NCBI GenBank assembly: GCA_964538405.1
Contig: CAZIET010000020.1
Span: forward strand, 1-11,417
Length of the DNA: 11,417 nucleotides
Source of the DNA: JAGVWT01 sp964538405
GTDB taxonomy: Archaea > Nanobdellota > Nanobdellia > Pacearchaeales > GW2011-AR1
Direction: 5' to 3'
The position numbers were made by a program, and so were the translations under genes. The notes beneath the pieces are model-generated. The model ran no database searches, had not been told where the DNA came from, and saw only the letters and a program-made list of their open reading frames with translations. Below are positions 1 through 5,610 of the stretch, piece after piece (the stretch's first letter is position 1; each line of letters starts with the position of its first letter).

Positions 1-1
1 C

Positions 2-352
2 CAAGTTAGCTCTCATGATGATTATTGCCTAGAAGAGAAAGCTGATATATTATTTACTGTAGGAAGTTTATTGGGGCCCCATGAAGTAATAATGAAAACA
101 CATTCTCCTCTGGATGATAATCGAGATTTGGTGCAAAGAAGACTTGTAAGGCTTGCTTCAATGCTTGCAAGTGGAGGTCAATATGTATTTTATTGGAGCG
201 GCACGGAGAATGTAAATAAACAATTTATTAGAATGGCTGAACAATCAGGATTAAAGCATCAAGCAACACATTTGGATAAAAGAAGTAATATGACTTACGT
301 TCAAGGTACGGGGGAATTAAAGTATAGAACCGCAATGGTTTTTGGAGTATAA
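2..352 (+). CDS. 3' part of an unidentified gene, possibly methyltransferase-like (insert 0)
   Basis: The reading frame is open from the left edge of the window, so the start is missing; the TTG at 71 and the ATG at 92 are internal codons rather than starts. About 116 residues are visible. The pattern of a hydrophobic strand (ADILFTVGSLLG), a helix, then LASMLASGGQYVFYW and a further helix (FIRMAEQSGL) resembles the C-terminal half of a class I SAM-dependent methyltransferase, but the SAM-binding motif would lie upstream and is not seen. It ends with TAA one base before uS19. In most archaea uL2 precedes uS19, so this is probably another inserted gene. Its leucine codons (4 of 11 TTA) are intermediate between ribosomal genes and the other inserts. 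The frame is certain; the functional guess is weak. Confidence 0.6.
   Translation, partial: QVSSHDDYCLEEKADILFTVGSLLGPHEVIMKTHSPLDDNRDLVQRRLVRLASMLASGGQYVFYWSGTENVNKQFIRMAEQSGLKHQATHLDKRSNMTYVQGTGELKYRTAMVFGV
344..347 (+). promoter_or_regulatory. Shine-Dalgarno-like GGAG for uS19
   Basis: GGAG lies 6 bases before the uS19 ATG at 354 and within the last codons of the upstream gene. It supports the start at 354 rather than the in-frame TTG at 342. Confidence 0.5.
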
Positions 353-353
353 A

Positions 354-758
354 ATGGCAGACGAAACACAAACAGAAAAGAAGCAATTCCGATACAAGGG
401 AAAATCAATGGAAGAATTAAAGGCTCTTGATATTCGTGAATTTGCAAAATATCTGAAAGCAAGACCAAAGAAATTTGTTTTGAGGCATTTCCAGGAAATA
501 GAAAATTTTGTTCATAGGTCAAAAGAAACTCAAGCAAAAAACAAACCAATCAAGACTCACAAAAGAGATCTTGTAATAGTCCCATCAATGGTTGGAATGA
601 GAATACAAATCCATCAAGGAAGAAATTACACTCCAACAGACATCACAGAAGAAATGCTGGGACACAAACTTGGGGAATTCGCTCCAACAAGAAATAAAGT
701 AAAGCATGGAAAAGCCGGAATCGGTGCTACAAAGGGAAGCAAGGCCAAGGCTAAATAA
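354..758 (+). CDS. rps19: 30S ribosomal protein uS19 (S19)
   Basis: This is a small-subunit head protein that contacts 16S rRNA near the inter-subunit bridge. The 134-residue product has the archaeal form: a basic N-terminal part (FRYKGKSMEELKALDIREF), then the conserved core KTHKRDLVIVPSMVGMRI and HQGRNYTPTDITEEMLGHKLGEFAPTR, and a lysine-rich tail. The start at 354 is chosen because it follows the previous stop by one base and has GGAG 6 bases upstream; a TTG at 342 would add only four residues and overlap the previous gene. The next gene, uL22, begins two bases after the TAA stop. Length and motifs are normal for archaea, and I see no disruption. Confidence 0.97.
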   Translation: MADETQTEKKQFRYKGKSMEELKALDIREFAKYLKARPKKFVLRHFQEIENFVHRSKETQAKNKPIKTHKRDLVIVPSMVGMRIQIHQGRNYTPTDITEEMLGHKLGEFAPTRNKVKHGKAGIGATKGSKAKAK

Positions 759-760
759 AA

Positions 761-1264
761 ATGGCAGAAGAAAAACAAAAAACTGAAAAAGTAGAAGAAA
801 AGAAAGAAGTAGTTGAAACTCCAAAAACAGAAACAAAGAAGGAAACAGTTACAAAAAAACCAGTCAAGAAAAAAACAGAAGCAACAGTAAAAGGAATCGG
901 AGTTCCAATGTCAACAAAGACATCTGTTGAAATATGCAGATTCATAAAAGGAAAGAGAATAGACAAGGCAATAACAGAACTTCAGGAAGTTACTGTAAAG
1001 AAAAGAGCAATTCCGATGAGGGGACAAATTCCACACAAGAAAGGAATGATGGGTGGAAGATACCCAAAGAACGCTTCAAATGAATTCATAAGACTATTGA
1101 AATCACTCTCAGCAAATGCTAATGTCAACGAAATAGAAAATCCAATCATAGTAAAAGCAAGCGCAAGCAACACGGCAAGACCTTTCGGTAGGGGTGGAAG
1201 CGTCAGAAGAAAAAGAACATATGTTATATTGGCTGCTGCAAGCAAACCGGAGATGAAAAAATAA
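761..1264 (+). CDS. rpl22: 50S ribosomal protein uL22 (L22) with charged N-terminal extension
   Basis: uL22 binds 23S rRNA and lines the peptide exit tunnel. The core starts near residue 41 and shows STKTSVEICRFIKGKRIDKAI, the basic segment VKKRAIPMRG, GRYPKNASNEFIRLLKSLSANA and a C-terminal strand (RTYVILAAAS). Residues 1-40 are almost entirely K, E, T, V and P and look disordered; archaeal uL22 usually has a shorter or different N-terminus. The start at 761 is the first ATG after the uS19 stop, at 2 bases distance, and codon use is continuous with the core, so the extension is probably real. No strong Shine-Dalgarno motif precedes it, consistent with translational coupling to uS19. Total length is 167 residues. 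Confidence 0.95.
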   Translation: MAEEKQKTEKVEEKKEVVETPKTETKKETVTKKPVKKKTEATVKGIGVPMSTKTSVEICRFIKGKRIDKAITELQEVTVKKRAIPMRGQIPHKKGMMGGRYPKNASNEFIRLLKSLSANANVNEIENPIIVKASASNTARPFGRGGSVRRKRTYVILAAASKPEMKK

Positions 1265-1271
1265 AATGGAA
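1261..1271 (+). repeat. Left copy of 11-base direct repeat flanking insert 1
   Basis: ATAAAATGGAA spans the uL22 stop and the insert 1 start. An identical copy is at 1595-1605. Part of the match is the common junction TAAAATG, but the identity runs further on both sides. Confidence 0.6.
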
Positions 1272-1598
1272 AATGAAAAGATATTAAGTGTAAAAGATTT
1301 GTGTGACTTAGCAAAAAGGGGAGAGATTCATGTTGGAGACCATATAAAAGTTAAGGGGGGATATAGGGTTGGAATGGAAGAACCTAATCCAGATATAGTT
1401 ACTTCAGAAATAGTTTATGATGTAGTCCTTTCTCCCGTACCAAGAGTTGACACAATGGTTGTTCAAATGGGTACAGTAAGTTTTTCTACATTCATACCAG
1501 AAACGAGATATATGGTTGAACCAGAATATACTGTTAGACTTCCTGGAGCATTAAGAGGAAAAATTCAACATCATAATTTATTGGAGGCAGAATTATAA
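1266..1598 (+). CDS. Small unidentified ORF between uL22 and uS3 (insert 1)
   Basis: This is a 110-residue acidic to neutral protein that I do not recognise. It opens with a helix-like segment (SVKDLCDLAKRGEI), followed by HVGDHIKVKGGYRVGMEEP, a pattern seen in small beta-barrel folds, then several strand-like stretches (IVYDVVLSPVP, TMVVQMGTVSFSTF, EYTVRLPGAL). It has no lysine/arginine-rich rRNA-binding character and no membrane segment or cysteine cluster. Archaea normally have uS3 directly after uL22, so this gene is an insertion. Both junctions are TAA-A-ATG, and the 11-base sequence ATAAAATGGAA occurs at each end. TTA supplies 5 of 9 leucines, against 1 of 14 in the neighbouring uS3. 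That it is a real coding gene is likely from its exact fit; its function is unknown. Confidence 0.82.
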   Translation: MENEKILSVKDLCDLAKRGEIHVGDHIKVKGGYRVGMEEPNPDIVTSEIVYDVVLSPVPRVDTMVVQMGTVSFSTFIPETRYMVEPEYTVRLPGALRGKIQHHNLLEAEL

Positions 1599-1605
1599 AA
1601 TGGAA
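1595..1605 (+). repeat. Right copy of 11-base direct repeat flanking insert 1
   Basis: ATAAAATGGAA spans the insert 1 stop and the uS3 start and is identical to 1261-1271. Recombination between the two copies would remove insert 1 and restore a clean uL22-uS3 junction. Confidence 0.6.
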
Positions 1606-2277
1606 GAAAGAAAAGTTGTAAAATTCAAGAAAGACGAATATGAAATTAAGGAATACATAAAAAGTTCTCTCGGAAAAGGAAAAATAAGCAAGATAAAAAT
1701 AGAATACACACCGGTAGGAGAAAAAGTTGTAATTTTCACAAACAAACCAGGGATGGTTATTGGTAGAGGTGGAGAAAGAATTGAAGAATTAACTAACACA
1801 TTGAAAAAAAGATTCAGCCTGGAAAATCCCTATGTTGAAATAAGTGAAATTAGAGAGCCGGAATTTGACGCACAGATAATGGCTGATGATATTGCTCTAT
1901 CCATAGAGAACTTTGGGCCATTGAAATTCAAAGTCATTGCATACAAAACATTGCAAAGGATTATGCATGCAGGAGCGCTTGGAGCAGAAATAAGGCTTGG
2001 AGGAAAGCTTCCAGGGGCAAGGGCAAAATCATGGAGATTCGCTCAGGGCTATCTGAAGAAAACAGGAGACAGCGCAAAAGTTGTTGACAGGGCACAGGCA
2101 GTTGCGCAAACAAAACCGGGAACAGTTGGAGTAAAAGTAAGTATTCTTTCCCCTCATGCAATACTAAAAGATAAAATAGTAATTGATGATGAAATGATCA
2201 ACAAAATAAAAGCAAAAGAAAACGCGATGCTTTCAAGAAAGGCATCGGAGGAGAATCAAAATGGTAAAAACAAGTGA
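1600..2277 (+). CDS. rps3: 30S ribosomal protein uS3 (S3)
   Basis: uS3 sits at the mRNA entry channel of the small subunit. The 225-residue protein contains a type II KH domain with the GxxG loop (GRGG, residues 55-58, in NKPGMVIGRGGERIEEL), then the C-terminal S3 domain (RIMHAGALGAEIRLGGKLPGARA, WRFAQGYLKKTGD, QAVAQTKPGTVGVKVSI). The C-terminal tail is lysine-rich and shorter than in many bacteria. The start at 1600 follows insert 1 by one base; GGAGG at 1583-1587 lies 12 bases upstream. The 3' end overlaps uL29 by 17 bases, with a TGA stop at 2275-2277. The gene is intact and its codon use is typical of the ribosomal genes here. Confidence 0.97.
   Translation: MEERKVVKFKKDEYEIKEYIKSSLGKGKISKIKIEYTPVGEKVVIFTNKPGMVIGRGGERIEELTNTLKKRFSLENPYVEISEIREPEFDAQIMADDIALSIENFGPLKFKVIAYKTLQRIMHAGALGAEIRLGGKLPGARAKSWRFAQGYLKKTGDSAKVVDRAQAVAQTKPGTVGVKVSILSPHAILKDKIVIDDEMINKIKAKENAMLSRKASEENQNGKNK
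2247..2253 (+). promoter_or_regulatory. Shine-Dalgarno motif GGAGGAG for uL29
   Basis: GGAGGAG within the end of uS3 lies 7 bases before the ATG at 2261. It is one of the clearest ribosome-binding motifs in the window and fixes the uL29 start inside uS3. Confidence 0.6.
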
Positions 2278-2428
2278 ACTGAAAAACTTAAGCAAAGAAG
2301 ACAAGGAAAAGAAGCTGAAAGATTTGAGACTTGAGTTGGTAAAATCAAGGACAAAAAACTCAAAGACAAATACCAAAACTCAACAAATTAAACAAACGAT
2401 AGCAAAAATACTGACACTAAATAAATAA
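2261..2428 (+). CDS. rpl29: 50S ribosomal protein uL29 (L29)
   Basis: This short gene encodes 55 residues. uL29 is a small helical-hairpin protein at the rim of the peptide exit tunnel that helps dock nascent-chain factors. The product begins MVKTSELKNLSKEDKEKKL, continues DLRLELVKSRT, and ends QQIKQTIAKILTLNK, matching the family pattern of two helices with conserved ELRLEL and IRxTIARILT-type segments. It starts within uS3 (17-base overlap) behind GGAGGAG and stops with TAA one base before aIF1. Position between uS3 and aIF1 is the standard archaeal one. The loop between the two helices is rich in Thr, Lys and Asn, as expected for a short form. Confidence 0.93.
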   Translation: MVKTSELKNLSKEDKEKKLKDLRLELVKSRTKNSKTNTKTQQIKQTIAKILTLNK

Positions 2429-2429
2429 C

Positions 2430-2729
2430 ATGGAGATATGCCCAAAATGCGGCTTGCCAATGCAAGCCTGTGTATGTGAACAGATCGTAAAGAGCACGCA
2501 GAAAATCCAAGTGACCTTGGACAAGAAGAAGTATGGGAAGATAGTGACGATAGTGGGTGGATTCGACAAGGGAATCGACATCAAGAAGGTCGCGAAAGGC
2601 CTGAAGAACGAACTGGCCTGCGGAGGAACCTTCAGGGACAACGAAGTCGAATTGCAGGGAGACCACTCCAAGAAGGTCAAGGCAGCCTTGATGAAGCTTG
2701 GATTATACCGTCGTTTCATGGACGATTAA
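2430..2729 (+). CDS. Translation initiation factor aIF1 (SUI1/eIF1 family)
   Basis: aIF1 binds the small subunit near the P site and controls start-codon fidelity. The 99-residue product has an N-terminal cysteine knuckle (C4, C7, C14, C16 in ICPKCGLPMQACVC) typical of archaeal members, followed by the SUI1 fold: QVTLDKKKYGKIVTIVGGF, the helix around LKNELACGGT and the signature VELQGDHSKKVKAALMKLG. It lies directly after uL29, its usual archaeal place. The oddity is codon use: Lys is AAG in 13 of 16 cases, whereas uL14 uses AAG in 3 of 18, and C- or G-ending codons dominate (GTC, ATC, GAC, CTG). The sequence breaks into an N run 8 bases after the stop. Identity is secure; recent transfer or a composition switch is possible. 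Confidence 0.95.
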   Translation: MEICPKCGLPMQACVCEQIVKSTQKIQVTLDKKKYGKIVTIVGGFDKGIDIKKVAKGLKNELACGGTFRDNEVELQGDHSKKVKAALMKLGLYRRFMDD

Positions 2730-2737
2730 ATACCTTG

Positions 2738-2767
2738 NNNNNNNNNNNNNNNNNNNNNNNNNNNNNN
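2738..2767. other. Assembly gap of 30 N
   Basis: Thirty N bases separate aIF1 from uS17. If the gap length is a placeholder, an unknown amount of sequence is missing. In many archaea the RNase P subunit Rpp29 gene lies exactly here, so its absence cannot be concluded from this window. Confidence 0.98.
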
Positions 2768-2777
2768 AATACACAAA

Positions 2778-3152
2778 ATGAAAATGGAAACACAAATGGA
2801 AGGAAAAGCCAAAGGTATCGGCAACAAAGAGATAGTCGAAGCCATAAAAAACGACTGCCATGATGAAAAATGCCCATTCCATGGAAGCTTAAGAGCGAGA
2901 GGAAGAACATTTGAAGGAACTGTGATAAAGAAATTCCCAAAGAGAGTTGTAATCATGTTCGAAAGAACACTTTACGTAAGAAAATATGAAAGATACCAAA
3001 AAACAAGAACAAAGATTCACGCAAGACTTCCAGATTGCATTGCAAACCAAATCAACATTGGAGATTTGATAAGTGTAACAGAATGCAGGCCATTGAGCAA
3101 AATAATCCACTTCGTAGTCATGGACAAAATAAATTCAGGAGATAAAAAATGA
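2778..3152 (+). CDS. rps17: 30S ribosomal protein uS17 (S17)
   Basis: uS17 is an OB-fold protein that binds 16S rRNA early in small-subunit assembly. The 124-residue product shows the archaeal signature CHDEKCPFHGSLRARGRTFEG, then TVIKKFPKRVVIMFER, the segment YVRKYERYQKTRTKIHARLPDCI and the conserved GDLISVTECRPLSKIIHFVVMD. The start is uncertain: ATG codons at 2778, 2784 and 2796 are all in frame, and the frame stays open through the visible ten bases up to the N gap. I take 2778 as the first visible ATG. The TGA stop overlaps the start of insert 2 as ATGA. The core is intact. Confidence 0.95.
   Translation: MKMETQMEGKAKGIGNKEIVEAIKNDCHDEKCPFHGSLRARGRTFEGTVIKKFPKRVVIMFERTLYVRKYERYQKTRTKIHARLPDCIANQINIGDLISVTECRPLSKIIHFVVMDKINSGDKK
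3137..3141 (+). promoter_or_regulatory. Shine-Dalgarno-like AGGAG for insert 2
   Basis: AGGAG in the last codons of uS17 lies 7 bases before the ATG at 3149. It supports translation of insert 2 and its start position. Confidence 0.5.
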
Positions 3153-3154
3153 AA
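3144..3154 (+). repeat. Left copy of 11-base direct repeat flanking insert 2
   Basis: AAAAAATGAAA covers the uS17 stop and insert 2 start; an identical copy is at 3413-3423. The sequence is simple and A-rich, so chance or shared start context may explain part of the match. Confidence 0.5.
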
Positions 3155-3421
3155 CTCTTAAAAGACAGCTTAAGACAATTAGAAGGGAAAGTTATAAGAT
3201 TTGATGATGCAGATCCTTTAGAGTTAGTTGAAAAAGTTGAAGGAGATACTACCAGATTTAGTATATGGACATTAATAAGGGGTCCAGGTTTAATAGTAAC
3301 AAGGATATATGACTACTTTGGTGATAATACCATCACATATACAGATGAGCATGTTTTCCCTGAAAATTACTTCTTTAATGAATATGACAAGAAATTAAAT
3401 GCAGCTGGAATCAAAAAATGA
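3149..3421 (+). CDS. Small unidentified ORF between uS17 and uL14 (insert 2)
   Basis: This 90-residue protein is not one I recognise. A short amphipathic start (MKLLKDSLRQLEGKVIRF) is followed by acidic and aromatic-rich, strand-like segments (RFSIWTLIRGPGLIVTRIYDYFG, NTITYTDEHVFPENYFFNEY). It is a soluble, mildly acidic protein without cysteines, unlike a ribosomal protein. It overlaps both neighbours by four bases (ATGA), so it is tightly coupled to uS17 and uL14; the start has AGGAG 7 bases upstream. Eight of nine leucines are TTA, against none of four in uL14. The 11-base sequence AAAAAATGAAA occurs at both ends. uL14 normally follows uS17 directly, so this is an insertion. Coding status is likely; function is unknown. 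Confidence 0.8.
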   Translation: MKLLKDSLRQLEGKVIRFDDADPLELVEKVEGDTTRFSIWTLIRGPGLIVTRIYDYFGDNTITYTDEHVFPENYFFNEYDKKLNAAGIKK

Positions 3422-3423
3422 AA
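3413..3423 (+). repeat. Right copy of 11-base direct repeat flanking insert 2
   Basis: AAAAAATGAAA covers the insert 2 stop and uL14 start and is identical to 3144-3154. Loss of the segment between the copies would recreate an ATGA overlap between uS17 and uL14. Confidence 0.5.
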
Positions 3424-3819
3424 GCAATAAGCGCAAGAGCGACAAATGCATTGAACCTTGGAGCATACTGCGTTGTTGCGGACAATTCAGGGGCAAAAAT
3501 CGCAAAGATAGTCGGAGTTAAGAGGGGAAAGGGAAGAAAAGGAAGACAAATGTCTGCTAAAATCGCAGATTGGGTAAAAGTCAGTGTAAGAAAAGGAAAT
3601 CCTGAAATGAAAGGAAAAGTTTTCGATGCAATTGTGATTAGATTGAAAAAACCATACAGAAGATTGAATGGAGAAAGAGTTGCATTTGAAGACAATGCAG
3701 TCGCAATAATGAAAGATGACAAAGGAAATCCAAAAGGAACGCAAATCAAAGGTCCTGTCGCAAGGGAAGTCATGGAAAGATGGGCTCAAGTAGCTAAAAT
3801 CGCACAATCAATATACTAA
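3418..3819 (+). CDS. rpl14: 50S ribosomal protein uL14 (L14)
   Basis: uL14 is a beta-barrel protein near the factor-binding side of the large subunit, forming an inter-subunit bridge. The 133-residue product shows LGAYCVVADNSGAKIAKIVGVKRGKGRKGRQM, the strand VKVSVRKGNPEMKGKVFDAIVIRLKKPYRR and FEDNAVAIMKDDKGNPKGTQIKGPVAREV, all standard for the family. The start at 3418 overlaps the insert 2 stop by four bases. It is followed one base after its TAA by uL24. Codon use is typical of the ribosomal genes (three TTG, one CTT, no TTA among the leucines). It is intact and of normal length. Confidence 0.97.
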   Translation: MKAISARATNALNLGAYCVVADNSGAKIAKIVGVKRGKGRKGRQMSAKIADWVKVSVRKGNPEMKGKVFDAIVIRLKKPYRRLNGERVAFEDNAVAIMKDDKGNPKGTQIKGPVAREVMERWAQVAKIAQSIY

Positions 3820-3820
3820 A

Positions 3821-4246
3821 ATGAAAAACAAATTTTCAAAGGCATGGAAAGGAAGCAGTCAACCTAGAAAGCAAAGGAAATATTTAGCTAACGCTCCAAT
3901 GCATTTGAGAAAGAAATTCATGAGCGTAAATCTTTCAAAAGACTTAAGGAAAAAATATGGAAAGAGAAACGTTCCAGTCAAGAGAGGAGACACTGTAAAA
4001 GTAATGAGGGGAAAGTACTATGGAAAACAGGGAAAAATCACAGAAGTAAGTGTTAAAAGGTCAAAAATTATGATGGAAGGAATCCAAGTTATGAAGAGAG
4101 ATGGATCAAAAGTCAATGTAAGACTTCGGCCATCAAACTTGCAGATAATCGAATTAAACATGGAAGGAAAGAACAGAATAGCAGAAAAATCAAATAAAAA
4201 CAAAACGGAGAAGAAAAATGCACCTCAAAAGACAGCAAGTTCCTAA
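3821..4246 (+). CDS. rpl24: 50S ribosomal protein uL24 (L24)
   Basis: uL24 is one of the first proteins to bind 23S rRNA and sits by the exit tunnel. The 141-residue archaeal form has the N-terminal segment SSQPRKQRKYLANAPMHLRKKFMSVNLSKDLRKKYG, then a KOW motif near residues 56-80 (VKRGDTVKVMRGKYYGKQGKITEV) and a lysine-rich tail. The junction with uL14 is TAA-A-ATG. Its last 29 bases overlap eS4 in another frame, so the C-terminal tail is constrained by the eS4 N-terminus. The tail after about residue 115 is low complexity (K, N, S, T) and is probably dispensable. Confidence 0.96.
   Translation: MKNKFSKAWKGSSQPRKQRKYLANAPMHLRKKFMSVNLSKDLRKKYGKRNVPVKRGDTVKVMRGKYYGKQGKITEVSVKRSKIMMEGIQVMKRDGSKVNVRLRPSNLQIIELNMEGKNRIAEKSNKNKTEKKNAPQKTASS
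4207..4210 (+). promoter_or_regulatory. Shine-Dalgarno-like GGAG for eS4
   Basis: GGAG lies 7 bases before the ATG at 4218 and supports starting eS4 inside uL24 rather than further downstream. Confidence 0.5.
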
Positions 4247-4871
4247 GAACTGGCCAATTCCAAGAAAAGGCACGACTTATGTAGTCAGACCCAGATCTGA
4301 AATTGACAAAGGAATTCCGATTCTTGTAATACTTAGAGACGTTTTGAAACTAGCACAAAACAGAAAAGAAGTGAAAAGGATAGTAATGATGAGAAACATT
4401 CTTTTGAATCACAAACCTGTGTTGGATGAAGCTCAAAATACATCTTTATTTGATGTCATCACATTGCTTCCAGCAAAAGAAAATTACAGGGTTGAATTAA
4501 CCAGCAATGGAAAGTTCACACTGAATAAAATAACCGAATCTCAATCAATGAAAAAGACTGCAAAAGTAATAAACAAAAAAACACTGAATGGAAATAAAAC
4601 TCAATTAAACCTGAGTGATGGATATAATTTTGTTTCAACGGTTAAATGCAAGACAAATGATTCTCTTGTAATAAACTTGAAGGACAGAAAAATAGAGAAA
4701 TGCCTTGAATTGAAAGAAAAAGTCCATGTTTATGTCACCAATGGAAAACACGCAGGGAAAAAGGGAACAATAAACAAAATAGATTCAAAGACAAAAATCG
4801 CAGAATTAAGCTCAAAAGAAGGAACATTTAACGTTTTAATTAAACAGCTTATGGTGGTGGAAAATGAATAA
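4218..4871 (+). CDS. rps4e: 30S ribosomal protein eS4 (S4e)
   Basis: eS4 occurs only in archaea and eukaryotes and binds 16S rRNA in the body of the small subunit. The 217-residue protein begins MHLKRQQVPKNWPIPRKGTTYVVRP, a hallmark of the family, and has the S4-like RNA-binding segment around residues 35-70 (ILVILRDVLKLAQNRKEVKR, then NHKPVLDEA). A central domain follows, and a KOW motif lies at about residues 168-188 (KVHVYVTNGKHAGKKGTINKI). The start overlaps uL24 by 29 bases and is supported by GGAG 7 bases upstream. The 3' end overlaps uL5 by 8 bases (ATGAATAA). Length is slightly short for archaeal eS4, but all parts are present. Confidence 0.96.
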   Translation: MHLKRQQVPKNWPIPRKGTTYVVRPRSEIDKGIPILVILRDVLKLAQNRKEVKRIVMMRNILLNHKPVLDEAQNTSLFDVITLLPAKENYRVELTSNGKFTLNKITESQSMKKTAKVINKKTLNGNKTQLNLSDGYNFVSTVKCKTNDSLVINLKDRKIEKCLELKEKVHVYVTNGKHAGKKGTINKIDSKTKIAELSSKEGTFNVLIKQLMVVENE

Positions 4872-5352
4872 ACGAATGAAGATAGAGAAAGTAGTCCTAA
4901 GTGTTGGCGGAACAGCAGATAAATTGGAAAAGGGAGTTAAATTGCTTGCGCTAATCTCAAAAAGAAAACCTGCCAAAATGAAATCGAGAAAAAGAATTCC
5001 AAATTTCGGAGTTCGTCCAAATCTTGAAGTCGGAGCAGTTGTTACAATAAGAAAGAAACCAGAAGAAATCTTGAAAAGAATGCTTACAGCAATAGACAAC
5101 AAATTAAGAAAAAAACAAATCAGCACAAACAATTTCACATTTGGAATAAAGGAATACATCGAAATCCCAGGAATGGAATACCAAAGAGACATTGGAATAA
5201 TGGGATTGGATATCACAGTTGCATTCAAGAGAGATGGAAGGAGAGTGGGAATAAGAAAGATAAAGAGAGGAAAAATTCCTGCCAGACAGAAAATCACTCG
5301 AGAAGAAATAATTAAATTCATGGAAGAAAACTTCCAGACAAAATTCAGATAA
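4864..5352 (+). CDS. rpl5: 50S ribosomal protein uL5 (L5)
   Basis: uL5 binds 5S rRNA in the central protuberance of the large subunit and contacts the P-site tRNA. The 162-residue product shows KIEKVVLSVGGTADKLEKGVKLL, the motif KMKSRKRIPNFGVRPNLEVGAVVTIR, and the C-terminal GIKEYIEIPGMEYQRDIGIMGLDITVAF, as in archaeal members. ATG codons at 4864 and 4876 are both possible; 4864 is chosen because it overlaps the eS4 stop (ATGAATAA), but the second would place the start right at the conserved KIEKVV. It ends one base before insert 3. Only one of ten leucines is TTA. Confidence 0.96.
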   Translation: MNKRMKIEKVVLSVGGTADKLEKGVKLLALISKRKPAKMKSRKRIPNFGVRPNLEVGAVVTIRKKPEEILKRMLTAIDNKLRKKQISTNNFTFGIKEYIEIPGMEYQRDIGIMGLDITVAFKRDGRRVGIRKIKRGKIPARQKITREEIIKFMEENFQTKFR

Positions 5353-5357
5353 AATGA
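5350..5357 (+). repeat. Left 8-base junction repeat flanking insert 3
   Basis: TAAAATGA at the uL5/insert 3 junction, identical to 5603-5610. It barely exceeds the common TAAAATG junction of this operon and is weak evidence on its own. Confidence 0.35.
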
Positions 5358-5605
5358 TTGAGAGAATTAGTTCAGATAGTTATAGAATGAATCAAATAGT
5401 AAGAGCAGGAATGTCAGTAGCATTTGCAGAAAGGTTGGCTGAGTTAAATGATCAAGAAGGAGTAGATATGCATTTACGAACTTATCATGATACTTATAGG
5501 TTAGTTTTACTTAACTATGGAAAAGAAGAATTAGTAGAAATTTTAGATGGAATAGTAGAAGATTTATTGGAATCAAGGTTGCCTAAGAAAGGAGGATTAA
5601 ATTAA
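5354..5605 (+). CDS. Small unidentified ORF between uL5 and uS14 (insert 3)
   Basis: This 83-residue protein is unrecognised. It appears mostly helical: MNQIVRAGMSVAFAERLAELNDQEGVDMHL, then TYHDTYRLVLLNYGKEELVEILDGIVEDLLESRL. It is acidic (many E and D), has no cysteines and no membrane segment, so it is unlike a ribosomal protein and could be a small regulatory or protein-binding factor; this is a guess. Both junctions are TAA-A-ATG, and TAAAATGA is repeated at 5350-5357 and 5603-5610. Eight of twelve leucines are TTA against one of ten in uL5. Archaeal operons normally pass directly from uL5 to uS14. Its KKGGLN end encodes the AAAGGAGG motif before uS14. Confidence 0.8.
   Translation: MIERISSDSYRMNQIVRAGMSVAFAERLAELNDQEGVDMHLRTYHDTYRLVLLNYGKEELVEILDGIVEDLLESRLPKKGGLN
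5588..5595 (+). promoter_or_regulatory. Shine-Dalgarno-like AAAGGAGG before uS14
   Basis: AAAGGAGG lies 11 bases before the uS14 ATG at 5607, within the last codons of insert 3. Spacing is longer than usual but the purine match is strong. Confidence 0.45.
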
Positions 5606-5610
5606 AATGA
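5603..5610 (+). repeat. Right 8-base junction repeat flanking insert 3
   Basis: TAAAATGA at the insert 3/uS14 junction, identical to 5350-5357. Confidence 0.35.

Noticed and set aside
342..353. TTG at 342 as an alternative uS19 start.
   Set aside because: It adds four residues, overlaps the previous gene, and ignores the well-placed GGAG and the ATG at 354.
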